Shown here one piece after another: positions 8,001-14,411 of a stretch of 28,506 nucleotides of DNA. Position 1 is the stretch's first letter, and each line of letters starts with the position of its first letter. Made by a program: the position numbers and the translations under genes. The notes under the pieces were generated by a model, which had not been told where the DNA came from, made no database searches, and was given only the letters and a program-made list of their open reading frames with translations. Origin of the DNA: Candidatus Caenarcanales bacterium (GTDB lineage: Bacteria; Cyanobacteriota; Vampirovibrionia; Caenarcaniphilales; Caenarcanaceae). The stretch lies in assembly GCA_947489925.1 (NCBI GenBank), contig CANLFK010000005.1, forward strand, positions 1 through 28,506, written 5' to 3'.

Positions 8001-8533
8001 AATACAGGCCAAGTACAACCGCTATGAATGACAACATGAAAAGTTATTTGCTTACTAACTGGATTTCTTAAAGCATAACAACCACCAAACTGAGCATTAG
8101 TGCCATTTCCTCTATTCCAAAAACTGGCTGGTCTACCAGCACCCATATCGGTTAATTTGGTTCTTAAATCACCAGCTTGACCACCACCAAAAGGATCATC
8201 CATTCCTTCAACATAATCATCTATGCCAGTTTGCCCACCCTCAACAGCGGATAATAAATCAGTTTTTACTCGATCGCTATAACCAGGCCCAACTGTATTT
8301 GTACGCCTAACGGCTTCAGCACAACGCTGCCTCACCCCATCATCACCAAGACCAAATTGAGAACTAGTCGCTGCTGCAATAGAAATTTGTCTGGCGGCTG
8401 TATTTAATGAGCTTTGTAGCCAAAACAACATGACAAATTCAACGGTTATTAAAAATACAAAAGTATAAACAAATAATAAAATTGGTAGTTGAAAAGGAAT
8501 TGAACCTTTAATTGATCTTTTCAAGTTAGACAT
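5033..8533 (-). CDS. Large TadE-like, Cys-rich surface protein with PSQ tandem repeat and EF-hand C-terminus
   Basis: This 1166-residue protein has a short basic N-terminus, one TM helix at about 15-39 with a glutamate at 32 (VEF), then LNTAARQISIAAATS. This resembles the TadE/TadG pseudopilin-like N-terminus of Tad secretion systems. A long Cys-rich extracellular region follows (motifs such as CERCKKDKC, CRYRRDCQLMNCC). A perfect Pro-Ser-Gln repeat spans about residues 759-854, then Pro/Cys-rich segments (CECPPAPDKCPPGQ). The C-terminus has three calcium-loop-like sequences starting at D1011 (DFNKNGKIDDGSE), D1046 (DKNKDKLISDTE) and D1066 (DFNLDGISEASE). I read it as a cell-surface, calcium-binding, possibly adhesive protein. 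No tad ATPase or secretin gene is in the window. Upstream is comF, 137 nt away. The start ATG lacks an obvious Shine-Dalgarno. Confidence 0.8.
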   Translation of the reverse strand: MSNLKRSIKGSIPFQLPILLFVYTFVFLITVEFVMLFWLQSSLNTAARQISIAAATSSQFGLGDDGVRQRCAEAVRRTNTVGPGYSDRVKTDLLSAVEGGQTGIDDYVEGMDDPFGGGQAGDLRTKLTDMGAGRPASFWNRGNGTNAQFGGCYALRNPVSKQITFHVVIHSGCTWPVFLKGFFNMINRMDPTPESAANVGTCGWLEGRANYAASSAGVDIGGVGKSLASVAVRPLVICKNNCDYDGNIDQGALADGVDGVEGTIPSGNGVCKPFQVATASTPASTAAQSNANRQRPNSLIIGTSRRVFAIDQWPGVQGDYCERCKKDKCNFVRSYSRDEDNMKCEGTDPTPAGIHSIANCGTVDPLILTGLRYACKGVWYPDGQAIPVGVLGRCDHYFKVIPCGYPDQQNGVQMPSTAGDITNLDGQQGPIIIRRNDPNSCTVNKVECRTDYAAIKPWIGPFGEVGAEAKLQKKDGDMPADKLYDSIEKGYVAAEKDPKHPLANPLDQTIPYQSTCDICNAGSPACGYFGTCRDVEEQWRMSVVVLRGQWWSNTSIYQLNPIYFNLECRYRRDCQLMNCCHGVDKTDPGAMDNYCASRQLKKTSFIGNIPCPDLLHPGRTKNLVVTLKGVPNKLRVLPGLWQIPRDGNYSMCSTAAIKKHGQKAGECCAVEAITDGDPATCLSLYPGGLASIVGQDFNSLLLPAKPCSVKCLPGQNCKPRCLKKPNQPPFCPHGECFITGGKCYIPRRTPLCFYKPCKPPAQPSQPSQPSQPSQPSQPSQPSQPSQPSQPSQPSQPSQPSQPSQPSQPSQPSQPSQPSQPSQPSQPSQPSQPSQPSQPSQPSQPSQPSQPSQPSQPTTVTPVTPVQGTIGTTYIQINVTPVTPPFIIGPTPPFPCFYRCKPPKPPSPTQPPNPTPNCECPPAPDKCPPGQRMVEEPPSPNCPPCKKCIPGPDDSQCKERCDKYFSPLVISLNGKSIEAAEKSVAFKIDPKAKKAKYRWIKFAEGQGLLAYDFNKNGKIDDGSELFGNFTNGKSYKNGYIALAEMADKNKDKLISDTELKGLLLWQDFNLDGISEASEIKTLTELGITELDAGKNLSDKKLVISDGLYAKPHSEAGVKSLVDGKVILGKSWDIWIEQLLEKDKDNNSKKISLNDIWNGFVKLFQKSV
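5971..6258 (-). repeat. 18-bp tandem repeat, 16 copies, coding for (PSQ)n
   Basis: The plus-strand unit GGTTGAGATGGCTGACTC recurs 16 times at strict 18-bp spacing inside the gene at 5033-8533, encoding two Pro-Ser-Gln triplets per unit. Two adjacent units (near 6099 and 6117) carry GGCTGTGATGG instead. Both changes are synonymous (Ser TCT to TCA, Gln CAA to CAG). The near-perfect nucleotide identity implies recent expansion, and copy number probably varies between strains without shifting the frame. Confidence 0.95.
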
Positions 8534-8670
8534 AATTTAGATATGTAAAAATATATATTTCCACTATTCTTTTTGTTTTACCTCATTATTGACATATTTT
8601 GCAAATTAATCTAGGTTGAATGGCTTAGTTTTGTATTTAAAAGTCAAGGTTTAAGGTTTTTAATATGTTT

Positions 8671-9378
8671 TTAAGAAGGACTAACAACAGCAAAAGTAAT
8701 GGCAGTAATAATATTATTTGGATTTAAAGACAAAAGTAAATCAGAACAAACATCAATTGTATTTCCACTTGCAATCAAATCATCAATTAATAATATTCTT
8801 TGTTCTTGTTTTTGAAATTGGCTAATATCTTCTTTTAGAGTATATGCTTTTTTCGTGGCTTCTGTTCTACCCACTTTGTCTAAACGATGAGCATTGGTTT
8901 CAGTTATTTTTTCTAAAGGCTCATTTATCTTTATATTTAATAATTCTGATAATTCTTGGGCTAATAATAAACTTGGAGTCCAATTTCGGTCTTCGCTAAT
9001 TAGCCCTGGTACTGGCACAATATAATCAAACTTTTGGTCTTTTAAACTAGAATTATTGATTTTATATTTCATTAATTCGGCTATGGGTAAAGCTAAAGCT
9101 GGAATAGACCATTTAAATTTTTGAATAATTGTTTTAACTTCATTTTTATATTCAGCGACTGAATGAATTAAAACACCATTTTCTTCTATACGAGGTGTTA
9201 AATTCAAATCCACAAATTCATTAAAACAAAAATGGCAAACTTTATCATTCCAACCTTCTGGAGAACAATAATCTTTCATTGAACATTCATGAGTAATTTC
9301 AAATGGGCAACTATTAGGATAAATTAAACTTACAATTCCTTCATAAATAGATTTTATACCTTTGATTAAAGTAGCCAT
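8671..9378 (-). CDS. comF: ComF-family phosphoribosyltransferase
   Basis: This 235-residue protein has the ComF layout: an N-terminal cysteine cluster (C24, C32, C38, C48, C51) likely to bind zinc, a central Y-K-N-E-V-K-T-I-I segment, a VPVP strand at 121-124, and the PRPP-binding loop RILLIDDLIASGNT at 194-207. ComF proteins are linked to DNA uptake during natural transformation (ComFC), but members also exist in non-competent species, so competence is not shown. The length fits the family. The upstream gap (9379-9745) holds a 235-bp palindromic element and yebC lies beyond it. Start ATG chosen because the downstream residues fit the family N-terminus; no strong ribosome-binding site is visible. 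Confidence 0.85.
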   Translation of the reverse strand: MATLIKGIKSIYEGIVSLIYPNSCPFEITHECSMKDYCSPEGWNDKVCHFCFNEFVDLNLTPRIEENGVLIHSVAEYKNEVKTIIQKFKWSIPALALPIAELMKYKINNSSLKDQKFDYIVPVPGLISEDRNWTPSLLLAQELSELLNIKINEPLEKITETNAHRLDKVGRTEATKKAYTLKEDISQFQKQEQRILLIDDLIASGNTIDVCSDLLLSLNPNNIITAITFAVVSPS

Positions 9379-9501
9379 AGTTAAAAATTGTCTTTTACTT
9401 TCATTTTAACTATTAATATTTTTTTTATAAAGACTTGATTAAATATTTTTCAACTACAAAACTAAAGCTGGAGTATTTATATCAATAATCAATAATGTGA
9501 A

Positions 9502-9736
9502 ACTAATTAATGTGAGTTCTACGGCTAAAAAATGTAAAAAGCCGTTCAAGAAGCAAGTTTACAAAGGCATGAAAGATTTTATTTTCAATTCAAATTTCAC
9601 CGACCTCACCCCAGCCCCTCTCCGAACTCAGAGAGGGGGGATTTTGTTTAGTGTGCTCCCCTTCTTTGCATGCGGGGAAGGGGCTGGGGGATGGGGTTTT
9701 AAGACTTTTCGGTTTATCGAACTCACATTAATTAGT
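9502..9736. repeat. 235-bp palindromic element with perfect 18-bp terminal inverted repeats
   Basis: ACTAATTAATGTGAGTTC at 9502-9519 is the exact reverse complement of 9719-9736. Inside, a GC-rich stem pairs about 9607-9623 (CTCACCCCAGCCCCTC) with about 9675-9694 (AAGGGGCTGGGGGATGGG). Within that is a smaller perfect hairpin, CCCCTCTC/GAGAGGGG (about 9616-9639). Base composition differs sharply from the AT-rich surroundings. It fills the gap between the yebC stop and the comF start, codes for nothing convincing, and may terminate or attenuate transcription. The CACCCCAGCCCCTC core resembles, from memory, intergenic repeats seen in many genomes. Confidence 0.85.
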
Positions 9737-9745
9737 GGCTTGTAT

Positions 9746-10480
9746 TCAATTGATTAAAAGAGCATTATGAAAGACTTTCTGAACATCATCTAAGTTTTCA
9801 AGTTTTTCAATTAAATTTTCCACTTTTTCTGAGCTTAATTCATCAGGTAATTCAATTAAATTATCAGGCCAATAAGCAATTTCAGCGGCACAATTATAAT
9901 TAATTTTAGTTTTAATTAACGCTATTGTTTTTTCGGTTTTAGTAATATTGGCAAATAAAAGATAATTGTCTGGATCTTCTTCTAGTTCAAAGTTTTCAAG
10001 CTCACATTCATCTAAAAGATCAAATAATAATTCTTCGGTTTTAATTAGGTGGCGGGGAATTTGTATTAAAGCTAAATATTTAAAACCCCAGCTCACACAG
10101 CCAGTTTCGCCCAAATTACCATTATATTTTCCAAAAACAGTTCTTAATTCTGCCGCTGTCCGATTACGATTATTGGTGGCGGCTGAAACTAAAACTGCTA
10201 TTCCATTTGATCCATAACCTTCATAAATTATTTCTTCAAAGTTTTCTTGCTTGCTCTGGTTGGCTTTTTCAATGGCTCTTTCGATATTATCATTTGGCAT
10301 TCCAACTTGTTTTGCTCTTTCAACAGCATTTCTAAGCCGAAAATTATAATTAATTTCAAGACCGCCTAACCTTGCCGCCACCGAAATTTCTTTGGATAAT
10401 TGCGTATAAATAGCCGCTCTCTTTAAGTCGAGAGCTTGTTTGCGATGTTTAATATTGGCCCATTTGCTATGCCCAGCCAT
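9746..10480 (-). CDS. yebC: YebC/PmpR family (TACO1-like) regulatory or translation factor
   Basis: This 244-residue protein has the hallmark start MAGHSKWANIKHRK, followed by KEISVAARLGG, VGMPNDNIERAIEKA, YEGYGSNGIAVLV, TNNRNRTAAELR and the domain-joining LGETGCVSWGF, covering the whole YebC family without gaps. Family members are known both as DNA-binding regulators and, more recently, as ribosome-associated factors that help translate proline stretches (TACO1/YebC). A Pro-rich PSQ repeat protein is encoded in the same window, but a link is speculative. It follows the FliO-like gene by 14 nt on the same strand. The stop is 9 nt from the palindromic element. Confidence 0.95.
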   Translation of the reverse strand: MAGHSKWANIKHRKQALDLKRAAIYTQLSKEISVAARLGGLEINYNFRLRNAVERAKQVGMPNDNIERAIEKANQSKQENFEEIIYEGYGSNGIAVLVSAATNNRNRTAAELRTVFGKYNGNLGETGCVSWGFKYLALIQIPRHLIKTEELLFDLLDECELENFELEEDPDNYLLFANITKTEKTIALIKTKINYNCAAEIAYWPDNLIELPDELSSEKVENLIEKLENLDDVQKVFHNALLIN

Positions 10481-10494
10481 AAATGTTAATGTTT

Positions 10495-11883
10495 TTATTC
10501 TTCAACTAATGAAATTTTACGACTTACTGTACCAATATTGGAAGTAGTTTTTCTTTCGAATTTAATTTCTTCTTTTAATTCTGGCTTTTCCTCAACTTCG
10601 ACTAATTTATTTTTCTCTTTTTCTTGTTTTGATTCAGGTAATATTTCTGGAATATCATTTAATTTACTTGGCATTAAAGCAATAATTGAATTAATTTCAG
10701 CCTGAGCTTGTTTAACTGTATTGGTGGTGTTGTTATTGGTATTTAATGAATTATTAATTGGAAAGTTCAAAGATGGGGAATCTTGAATTGAAGAAGAAAT
10801 AACTTTTTTCTGAGCTTCTCTTTCCTCTAACCAAGCTGGTTTTTTAAACTTATTAATAGATTCACTGCCTTTATCATTCAAATGGCTTTTTCGGAGAGTA
10901 GTTTGTTTTGAAAAATCCGTATTATTCAAAGGAGTTTTAGTTTCGTCTTTAATAATTGACTTATTGCTTCGATTAGAAATAGTTTTGCTACTTTTAAGCT
11001 CAGTATTAGAAGATGTTTCGGCTGTATTTCTGATTAAACCTGAATGAGAGAGCATATTTTGCGATTCAATATTTTTCTTATTTTTATCTAAATCATTAGG
11101 TTCTGGATCAAATTCATTATTTGATACTTTCTTTTCATAGGCATAATTTTGTAAAGTCATAAAATCTAAATTATTATCCGAAGAAGAAATCCCCGCTTTT
11201 TGACCAGCTGAAGCCATAGAATTATTTTCACTTGTTGGCAACTCCAAATCGGATAAATCTGACAATAAAGAAATTCCATTCCAAGAAATACCAATTAAAA
11301 ACTTTCTGTTCAATAAACGAATTAAATAAATATTTTTGCCATTTTCTAAATCAAGTTTGTCGAGTATTTCAAAATTCGATAAATTCATTATTTTATTTTC
11401 TTCTGATAAATTATTGCGTTTTTTAGTATTAACCGAGTAATTACTCCAAATCATAATGATAATAATTAAGCCCAAAAATAAAAGAATAAAACCAATTATC
11501 TGAAAAGGTTTATTGGCAGAAGGAGTATTTTCAATTTCTATTGGTTCGTTATTAATAGAATTTGAAGCGGGCACATTATCATAATCAGCAATATTTTCCT
11601 TCTCTTGAACCCAGATTTCAGAATTGACCAATTCATTATTATTTGAATTTGTTTTTTTTTCATTTTTTTCATTTTTTGATTGCTTTACCAAAACAGACTT
11701 ATCAAGATTAGCTTTGTTTTCATTTACTTTTTTTAAGGTCTTTTCTTGTTTTTTAGCTTTAATTACTGTTTTGCTACTTTTGCCCGAAAGCTCCTTATTA
11801 CCTGATTTTTCCTGTGCTGTAGCAAAACTACTAACTGAAAAAGAAATTAAAACTATTAATAAAATGTTAAGTGAGTATTTCAT
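10495..11883 (-). CDS. FliO-like membrane protein with long disordered extensions
   Basis: This 462-residue protein has a signal peptide at 1-24 (cleavage near ATAQE), a Lys/Asn/Glu-rich linker to about 125, one TM helix at 127-148 (FQIIGFILLFLGLIIIIMIW), then residues 169-210 (NFEILDKLDLENGKNIYLIR...RKFLIGISWNGISLLSDL). This matches the cytoplasmic domain of FliO, a small factor needed to assemble the flagellar export gate (FliPQR). FliO is usually 100-220 residues. Here a Ser/Asn/Lys-rich C-terminal tail of about 250 residues follows with no recognisable fold. No other flagellar gene is visible in the window. The FliO-like domain is fairly clear by pattern, but export-gate function is inference. 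It lies 100 nt downstream of lpxA. Confidence 0.65.
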   Translation of the reverse strand: MKYSLNILLIVLISFSVSSFATAQEKSGNKELSGKSSKTVIKAKKQEKTLKKVNENKANLDKSVLVKQSKNEKNEKKTNSNNNELVNSEIWVQEKENIADYDNVPASNSINNEPIEIENTPSANKPFQIIGFILLFLGLIIIIMIWSNYSVNTKKRNNLSEENKIMNLSNFEILDKLDLENGKNIYLIRLLNRKFLIGISWNGISLLSDLSDLELPTSENNSMASAGQKAGISSSDNNLDFMTLQNYAYEKKVSNNEFDPEPNDLDKNKKNIESQNMLSHSGLIRNTAETSSNTELKSSKTISNRSNKSIIKDETKTPLNNTDFSKQTTLRKSHLNDKGSESINKFKKPAWLEEREAQKKVISSSIQDSPSLNFPINNSLNTNNNTTNTVKQAQAEINSIIALMPSKLNDIPEILPESKQEKEKNKLVEVEEKPELKEEIKFERKTTSNIGTVSRKISLVEE

Positions 11884-11983
11884 CTAAGAAAAGGCATATA
11901 GCTATCTGCTATCTCTTGTTTACCCTTTTTCAGGAAACCCTTAACAAATAGTGGAAAGCATGAAAAATAGTTAATTTTGCATT

Positions 11984-12811
11984 TTAATTATTATTATTAG
12001 AAACCATATCTTCATTATCCAAAGCTAAAAAAGAAACAATTCCTCTTGACGAATTAAGCATTCGATCGTAGAAGTCAGTAATATTTTTTAATTGTTGAAA
12101 TTCAGGTGTCGTCATTTCTTTAATTTCAGCCAAAGCGACTTTTATTTCTTTCTTTTGAATTAACTTATAAGCTTGTGAAATCAATCTAATTAAGTCTTTT
12201 GAAAAACCAGCTCTCTGTAAGCCAATAGTATTGATTTTCATAATTCTTGATGGCCTTCCTTCCACTAAAACATATGGTGGAATTGACTTCCTCGTGCCAC
12301 TCATGCCCGAAGCCATTACTAATTCTCCGATTTCAACAAATTGATGAGCTAAATACAAAGCACTGATATTAACATTATTGCTTAAAATTACATGTCCAGC
12401 CAAGCTACTGCCATTTGCAATAATACAGTTTTCTCCGATCCTACAATCATGACCAATATGCACATAATTCATCAAAAAACAATTATCTAAAATTTCTGTT
12501 TTGCCTCTTCCCTTTGCAGTACCACGATGAACGGTTACAAATTCTCTTAAGGTAACTTTATTACCAATAATGGTTTCAGTGTTTTCACTTTTATAGCTTA
12601 AATCTTGTGGTTCACCACCAATACTAACATGAGAGTATATTTTACAATCAGAGCCAATTTTGGTATTTCCTTCAATCACAGAGTGAGAGCCGATAACTGT
12701 ATTAGAAGCAATTTCAACCTGATCACCAATAATACAATAAGGTCCAATCTCAACATTATCAGCAATATTGGCTTTACTTGAAATTATAGAAGTATTATGA
12801 ATTTTAGACAT
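11984..12811 (-). CDS. lpxA: UDP-N-acetylglucosamine acyltransferase LpxA
   Basis: This 275-residue protein has hexapeptide-repeat left-handed beta-helix sequence from residue 8 to about 175 (IIxxxAxIxxxVxIGPYCIIG pattern), the substrate loop GGEPQDLSYK at 65-74, VTVHRGT at 92-98, and the catalytic motif NYVHIGHDC with H118 and H121 (equivalent to E. coli H122 and H125). The helical C-terminus starts GLQRAGFSKDLIRL. LpxA transfers an acyl chain from acyl-ACP to UDP-GlcNAc, the first step of lipid A synthesis in the cytoplasm, so the cell should make LPS. It begins 9 nt after fabZ, the common fabZ-lpxA order. lpxC and lpxB are not adjacent, unlike the usual lpxC-fabZ-lpxA-lpxB cluster. The last ~20 residues are Asn-rich and non-conserved. 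Confidence 0.96.
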   Translation of the reverse strand: MSKIHNTSIISSKANIADNVEIGPYCIIGDQVEIASNTVIGSHSVIEGNTKIGSDCKIYSHVSIGGEPQDLSYKSENTETIIGNKVTLREFVTVHRGTAKGRGKTEILDNCFLMNYVHIGHDCRIGENCIIANGSSLAGHVILSNNVNISALYLAHQFVEIGELVMASGMSGTRKSIPPYVLVEGRPSRIMKINTIGLQRAGFSKDLIRLISQAYKLIQKKEIKVALAEIKEMTTPEFQQLKNITDFYDRMLNSSRGIVSFLALDNEDMVSNNNN

Positions 12812-12820
12812 TTGAATCTA

Positions 12821-13288
12821 TTATTTTATCGAATCCTCTTCCACTAAAGCAAAGGTCAATTCTCCCTCAAAACAAACTTTGCCATCTACTGAGGCTAAAG
12901 CCTTGCAACGACCAATTCCACGCCTATTCCATAAGACAGTTACTTCCAGGTCTAAGCGATCACCAGGATAAACGGGATTACGAAAACGAGCATTATCAAT
13001 ACCAGCAAATAAGCCAACTTTACTATGCCCTTCTTCTTCCTTTATCATTTCATGCAAGCAAGCTATTTGAGCCAAAGCTTCAACAACTAAGACGCCTGGC
13101 ATAACTGGCACAGAAGGAAAATGACCCTGAAAAAAGCTCTCATTAATAGTGGTATTTTTATACCCTTTTATTGAGTTTTCATTTATTTCAGTTATGCGAT
13201 CTACAAGCAAGAAAGGATAGCGATGCGGAATTAATTTCTTTATATCTTCCGTCATCAAAGGCAGTTTAATTGTGGAAAAATCAACCAT
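12821..13288 (-). CDS. fabZ: 3-hydroxyacyl-[acyl-carrier-protein] dehydratase FabZ
   Basis: This 155-residue hot-dog-fold enzyme carries IPHRYPFLLVDRI (20-32), the catalytic GHFPSVPVMPGVLVVEALAQ segment with H56 and E70, and GIDNARFRNPVYPGD. It dehydrates 3-hydroxyacyl-ACP in the fatty-acid elongation cycle and competes with LpxA for 3-hydroxyacyl-ACP, which explains why the two genes are often paired. The ATG lies 5 nt after the ferredoxin stop and the lpxA ATG follows 9 nt after the fabZ stop, so ferredoxin, fabZ and lpxA probably form one transcript. Length matches the family. Confidence 0.97.
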   Translation of the reverse strand: MVDFSTIKLPLMTEDIKKLIPHRYPFLLVDRITEINENSIKGYKNTTINESFFQGHFPSVPVMPGVLVVEALAQIACLHEMIKEEEGHSKVGLFAGIDNARFRNPVYPGDRLDLEVTVLWNRRGIGRCKALASVDGKVCFEGELTFALVEEDSIK

Positions 13289-13293
13289 TATAA

Positions 13294-13524
13294 TTAAGCA
13301 GTTTTTTGTACGCCTTCAACTTGTTCATCACTAATAGCACCATCTACTGGGCAGGCGGCTAAACAAGCACCACAATCAATACAAATATCCCAATCAATAA
13401 AAGCCCATTTTGTACCTTTAGTATTGGTACTTCCATTATCAACTAAAGTAATACACTCAACTGGACAAACAGGTATACAGTCTGCAACACCTTCGCAAAC
13501 ATCAGCGTGAATTGTATAAGGCAT
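13294..13524 (-). CDS. Bacterial-type 7Fe/8Fe ferredoxin (cyanobacterial-like)
   Basis: This 76-residue protein has two cysteine groups: C10, C16, C20-P, C24, and C48-x2-C51-x2-C54-x3-C58-P. By analogy with Azotobacter FdI, one [4Fe-4S] cluster would use C20, C48, C51 and C54, and a second ([3Fe-4S] or [4Fe-4S]) would use C10, C16 and C58. The CEGVADC start and the TKGTKWAFIDWDICIDCG core strongly recall the small FdxB-type ferredoxins of cyanobacteria, from memory. It carries low-potential electrons in the cytoplasm. The start has a good ribosome-binding site (AGGAG, about 6 nt before ATG). It heads the ferredoxin-fabZ-lpxA operon, and a Fur-like box sits about 70 nt upstream. Confidence 0.93.
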   Translation of the reverse strand: MPYTIHADVCEGVADCIPVCPVECITLVDNGSTNTKGTKWAFIDWDICIDCGACLAACPVDGAISDEQVEGVQKTA

Positions 13525-13578
13525 AAAATCTCCTAAATTATTATCTTTGATATTTCAATTAAACAGTTAAAAAATAAT

Positions 13579-13607
13579 TTATAGTATCTATTGAAAATAA
13601 TTCTCAA
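13579..13607 (-). promoter_or_regulatory. Putative promoter with Fur-like operator upstream of the ferredoxin operon
   Basis: On the minus strand, TTGAGA (13607-13602) and CTATAA (13584-13579) lie 17 bp apart, a plausible -35/-10 pair about 55 nt before the ferredoxin ATG. Overlapping them, TGAAAATAATTCTCA (13592-13606, plus strand) matches the 7-1-7 Fur box TGATAATNATTATCA at 12 of 14 positions. A second overlapping palindrome is AATTCT-CAATA-AGAATT (13599-13615). An operator between -35 and -10 would suit iron-dependent repression of an iron-sulfur protein. Low-complexity AT-rich sequence makes chance matches possible. Confidence 0.4.
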
Positions 13608-13757
13608 TAAGAATTTTCCCTTTAACAAAATCATTCAATAGCCTTAAATTGTACTTGGCAAACTTTTAATTGTGTCTGCAAATCCCTAAAAAACAGACTG
13701 TTATTTGCTCTGTGTGGCTTGACTTTAAAGAGAAGTCCATTAATCAAAACTATTACA

Positions 13758-14246
13758 ATGAACAAATTTATTCTAAACTTTTTTGTCCTAATACTATTTT
13801 GTTTTTCAATTCCTTTACAAAAAGCCAAAGCTGATACTAATAGAACCCTAGGCATTATCGGAACAGCACTTGGAGGAACTGCTTTGGGTTTAAGTGGTTT
13901 AAATACTTTGGCTTTAGCTAGGCGTGGTGCTTTTAATCGTGGTGGTTATGGGGGTGGCGTACCAGGCTTTCCAAATTATAATGGTGGTGGTTACGCTACT
14001 GGGGGTTGTGGCTGTGTTAATTATGTCCCACCTTCTTGCTGTTCTGCTCCTATTATGCCAACTTGCTGCCAGCAACCTCAACCAATGCAATATTCTTATA
14101 CTTATATGCCAGTAACCCGCTATGTACCAGTAACTAATTATGTGCCAGTGCAAGTTCCAGTTATGCAAGCTCCTTTGCCACCAAGTTCTTGTTGTGGTGC
14201 ACCAGTTGGTTGTTCATCTAGTTTGTATGGTGGTTTTTATCGTTAA
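13758..14246 (+). CDS. Secreted Gly/Cys-rich protein with YVPV repeats
   Basis: The frame can start at a TTG at 13719, but the ATG at 13758 puts a clean signal peptide at the N-terminus (MNKFILNFFVLILFCFSIPL, cleavage after AKA), giving 162 residues. The mature protein has a Gly/Leu-rich hydrophobic stretch (GIIGTALGGTALGLSGLNTLALA), a Gly/Tyr-rich segment, several CC pairs (SCCSAP, TCCQQP, SCCGAP) and a tandem VPVTxY motif (YMPVTRYVPVTNYVPVQVPV). Such compositions are found in cell-envelope or extracellular matrix proteins. The family is unknown. It is transcribed divergently from the ferredoxin operon. The nucleotide composition is less AT-rich than its neighbours because of the Gly codons. 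Confidence 0.75.
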   Translation: MNKFILNFFVLILFCFSIPLQKAKADTNRTLGIIGTALGGTALGLSGLNTLALARRGAFNRGGYGGGVPGFPNYNGGGYATGGCGCVNYVPPSCCSAPIMPTCCQQPQPMQYSYTYMPVTRYVPVTNYVPVQVPVMQAPLPPSSCCGAPVGCSSSLYGGFYR

Positions 14247-14279
14247 TTAAAATCTTTGCTTTGTAAAATGTAAAAAATC

Positions 14280-14402
14280 AACCTTTGAAGTGTCAAGATT
14301 TCAATTGATTAACTTTTTATAAAAATAAACTTTGATATTAATGAAAAAATTTTATAAAATCTTAATTAATTAAATTTCAGAACAAAAAACACTTCAAAGG
14401 TT
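14280..14402. repeat. 14-bp inverted repeat pair in the gap before 14412
   Basis: AACCTTTGAAGTGT (14280-14293) is the exact reverse complement of 14389-14402. The 95 bp between are very AT-rich and contain small palindromes (TTTTATAAAA, TTAATTAATTAA). The right arm ends 9 nt before the ATG at 14412, so in mRNA it could sequester the start region. It could instead be a terminator-like structure for the upstream gene or a small MITE. Confidence 0.6.
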
Positions 14403-14411
14403 TAGTTTTTA

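Noticed and set aside
9497..9757. 86-codon plus-strand frame across the palindromic element
   Set aside because: The translation is dictated by the inverted repeat and overlaps the yebC stop region. No protein-like features.
11624..11887. 87-codon plus-strand frame over the FliO-like gene
   Set aside because: It is antisense to the Lys-rich coding part of the FliO-like protein, giving a Phe-rich translation typical of a shadow frame.
13719..13757. N-terminal extension of the Gly/Cys-rich protein from a TTG
   Set aside because: The 13 additional residues would bury the signal peptide, whereas ATG 13758 gives a canonical one.
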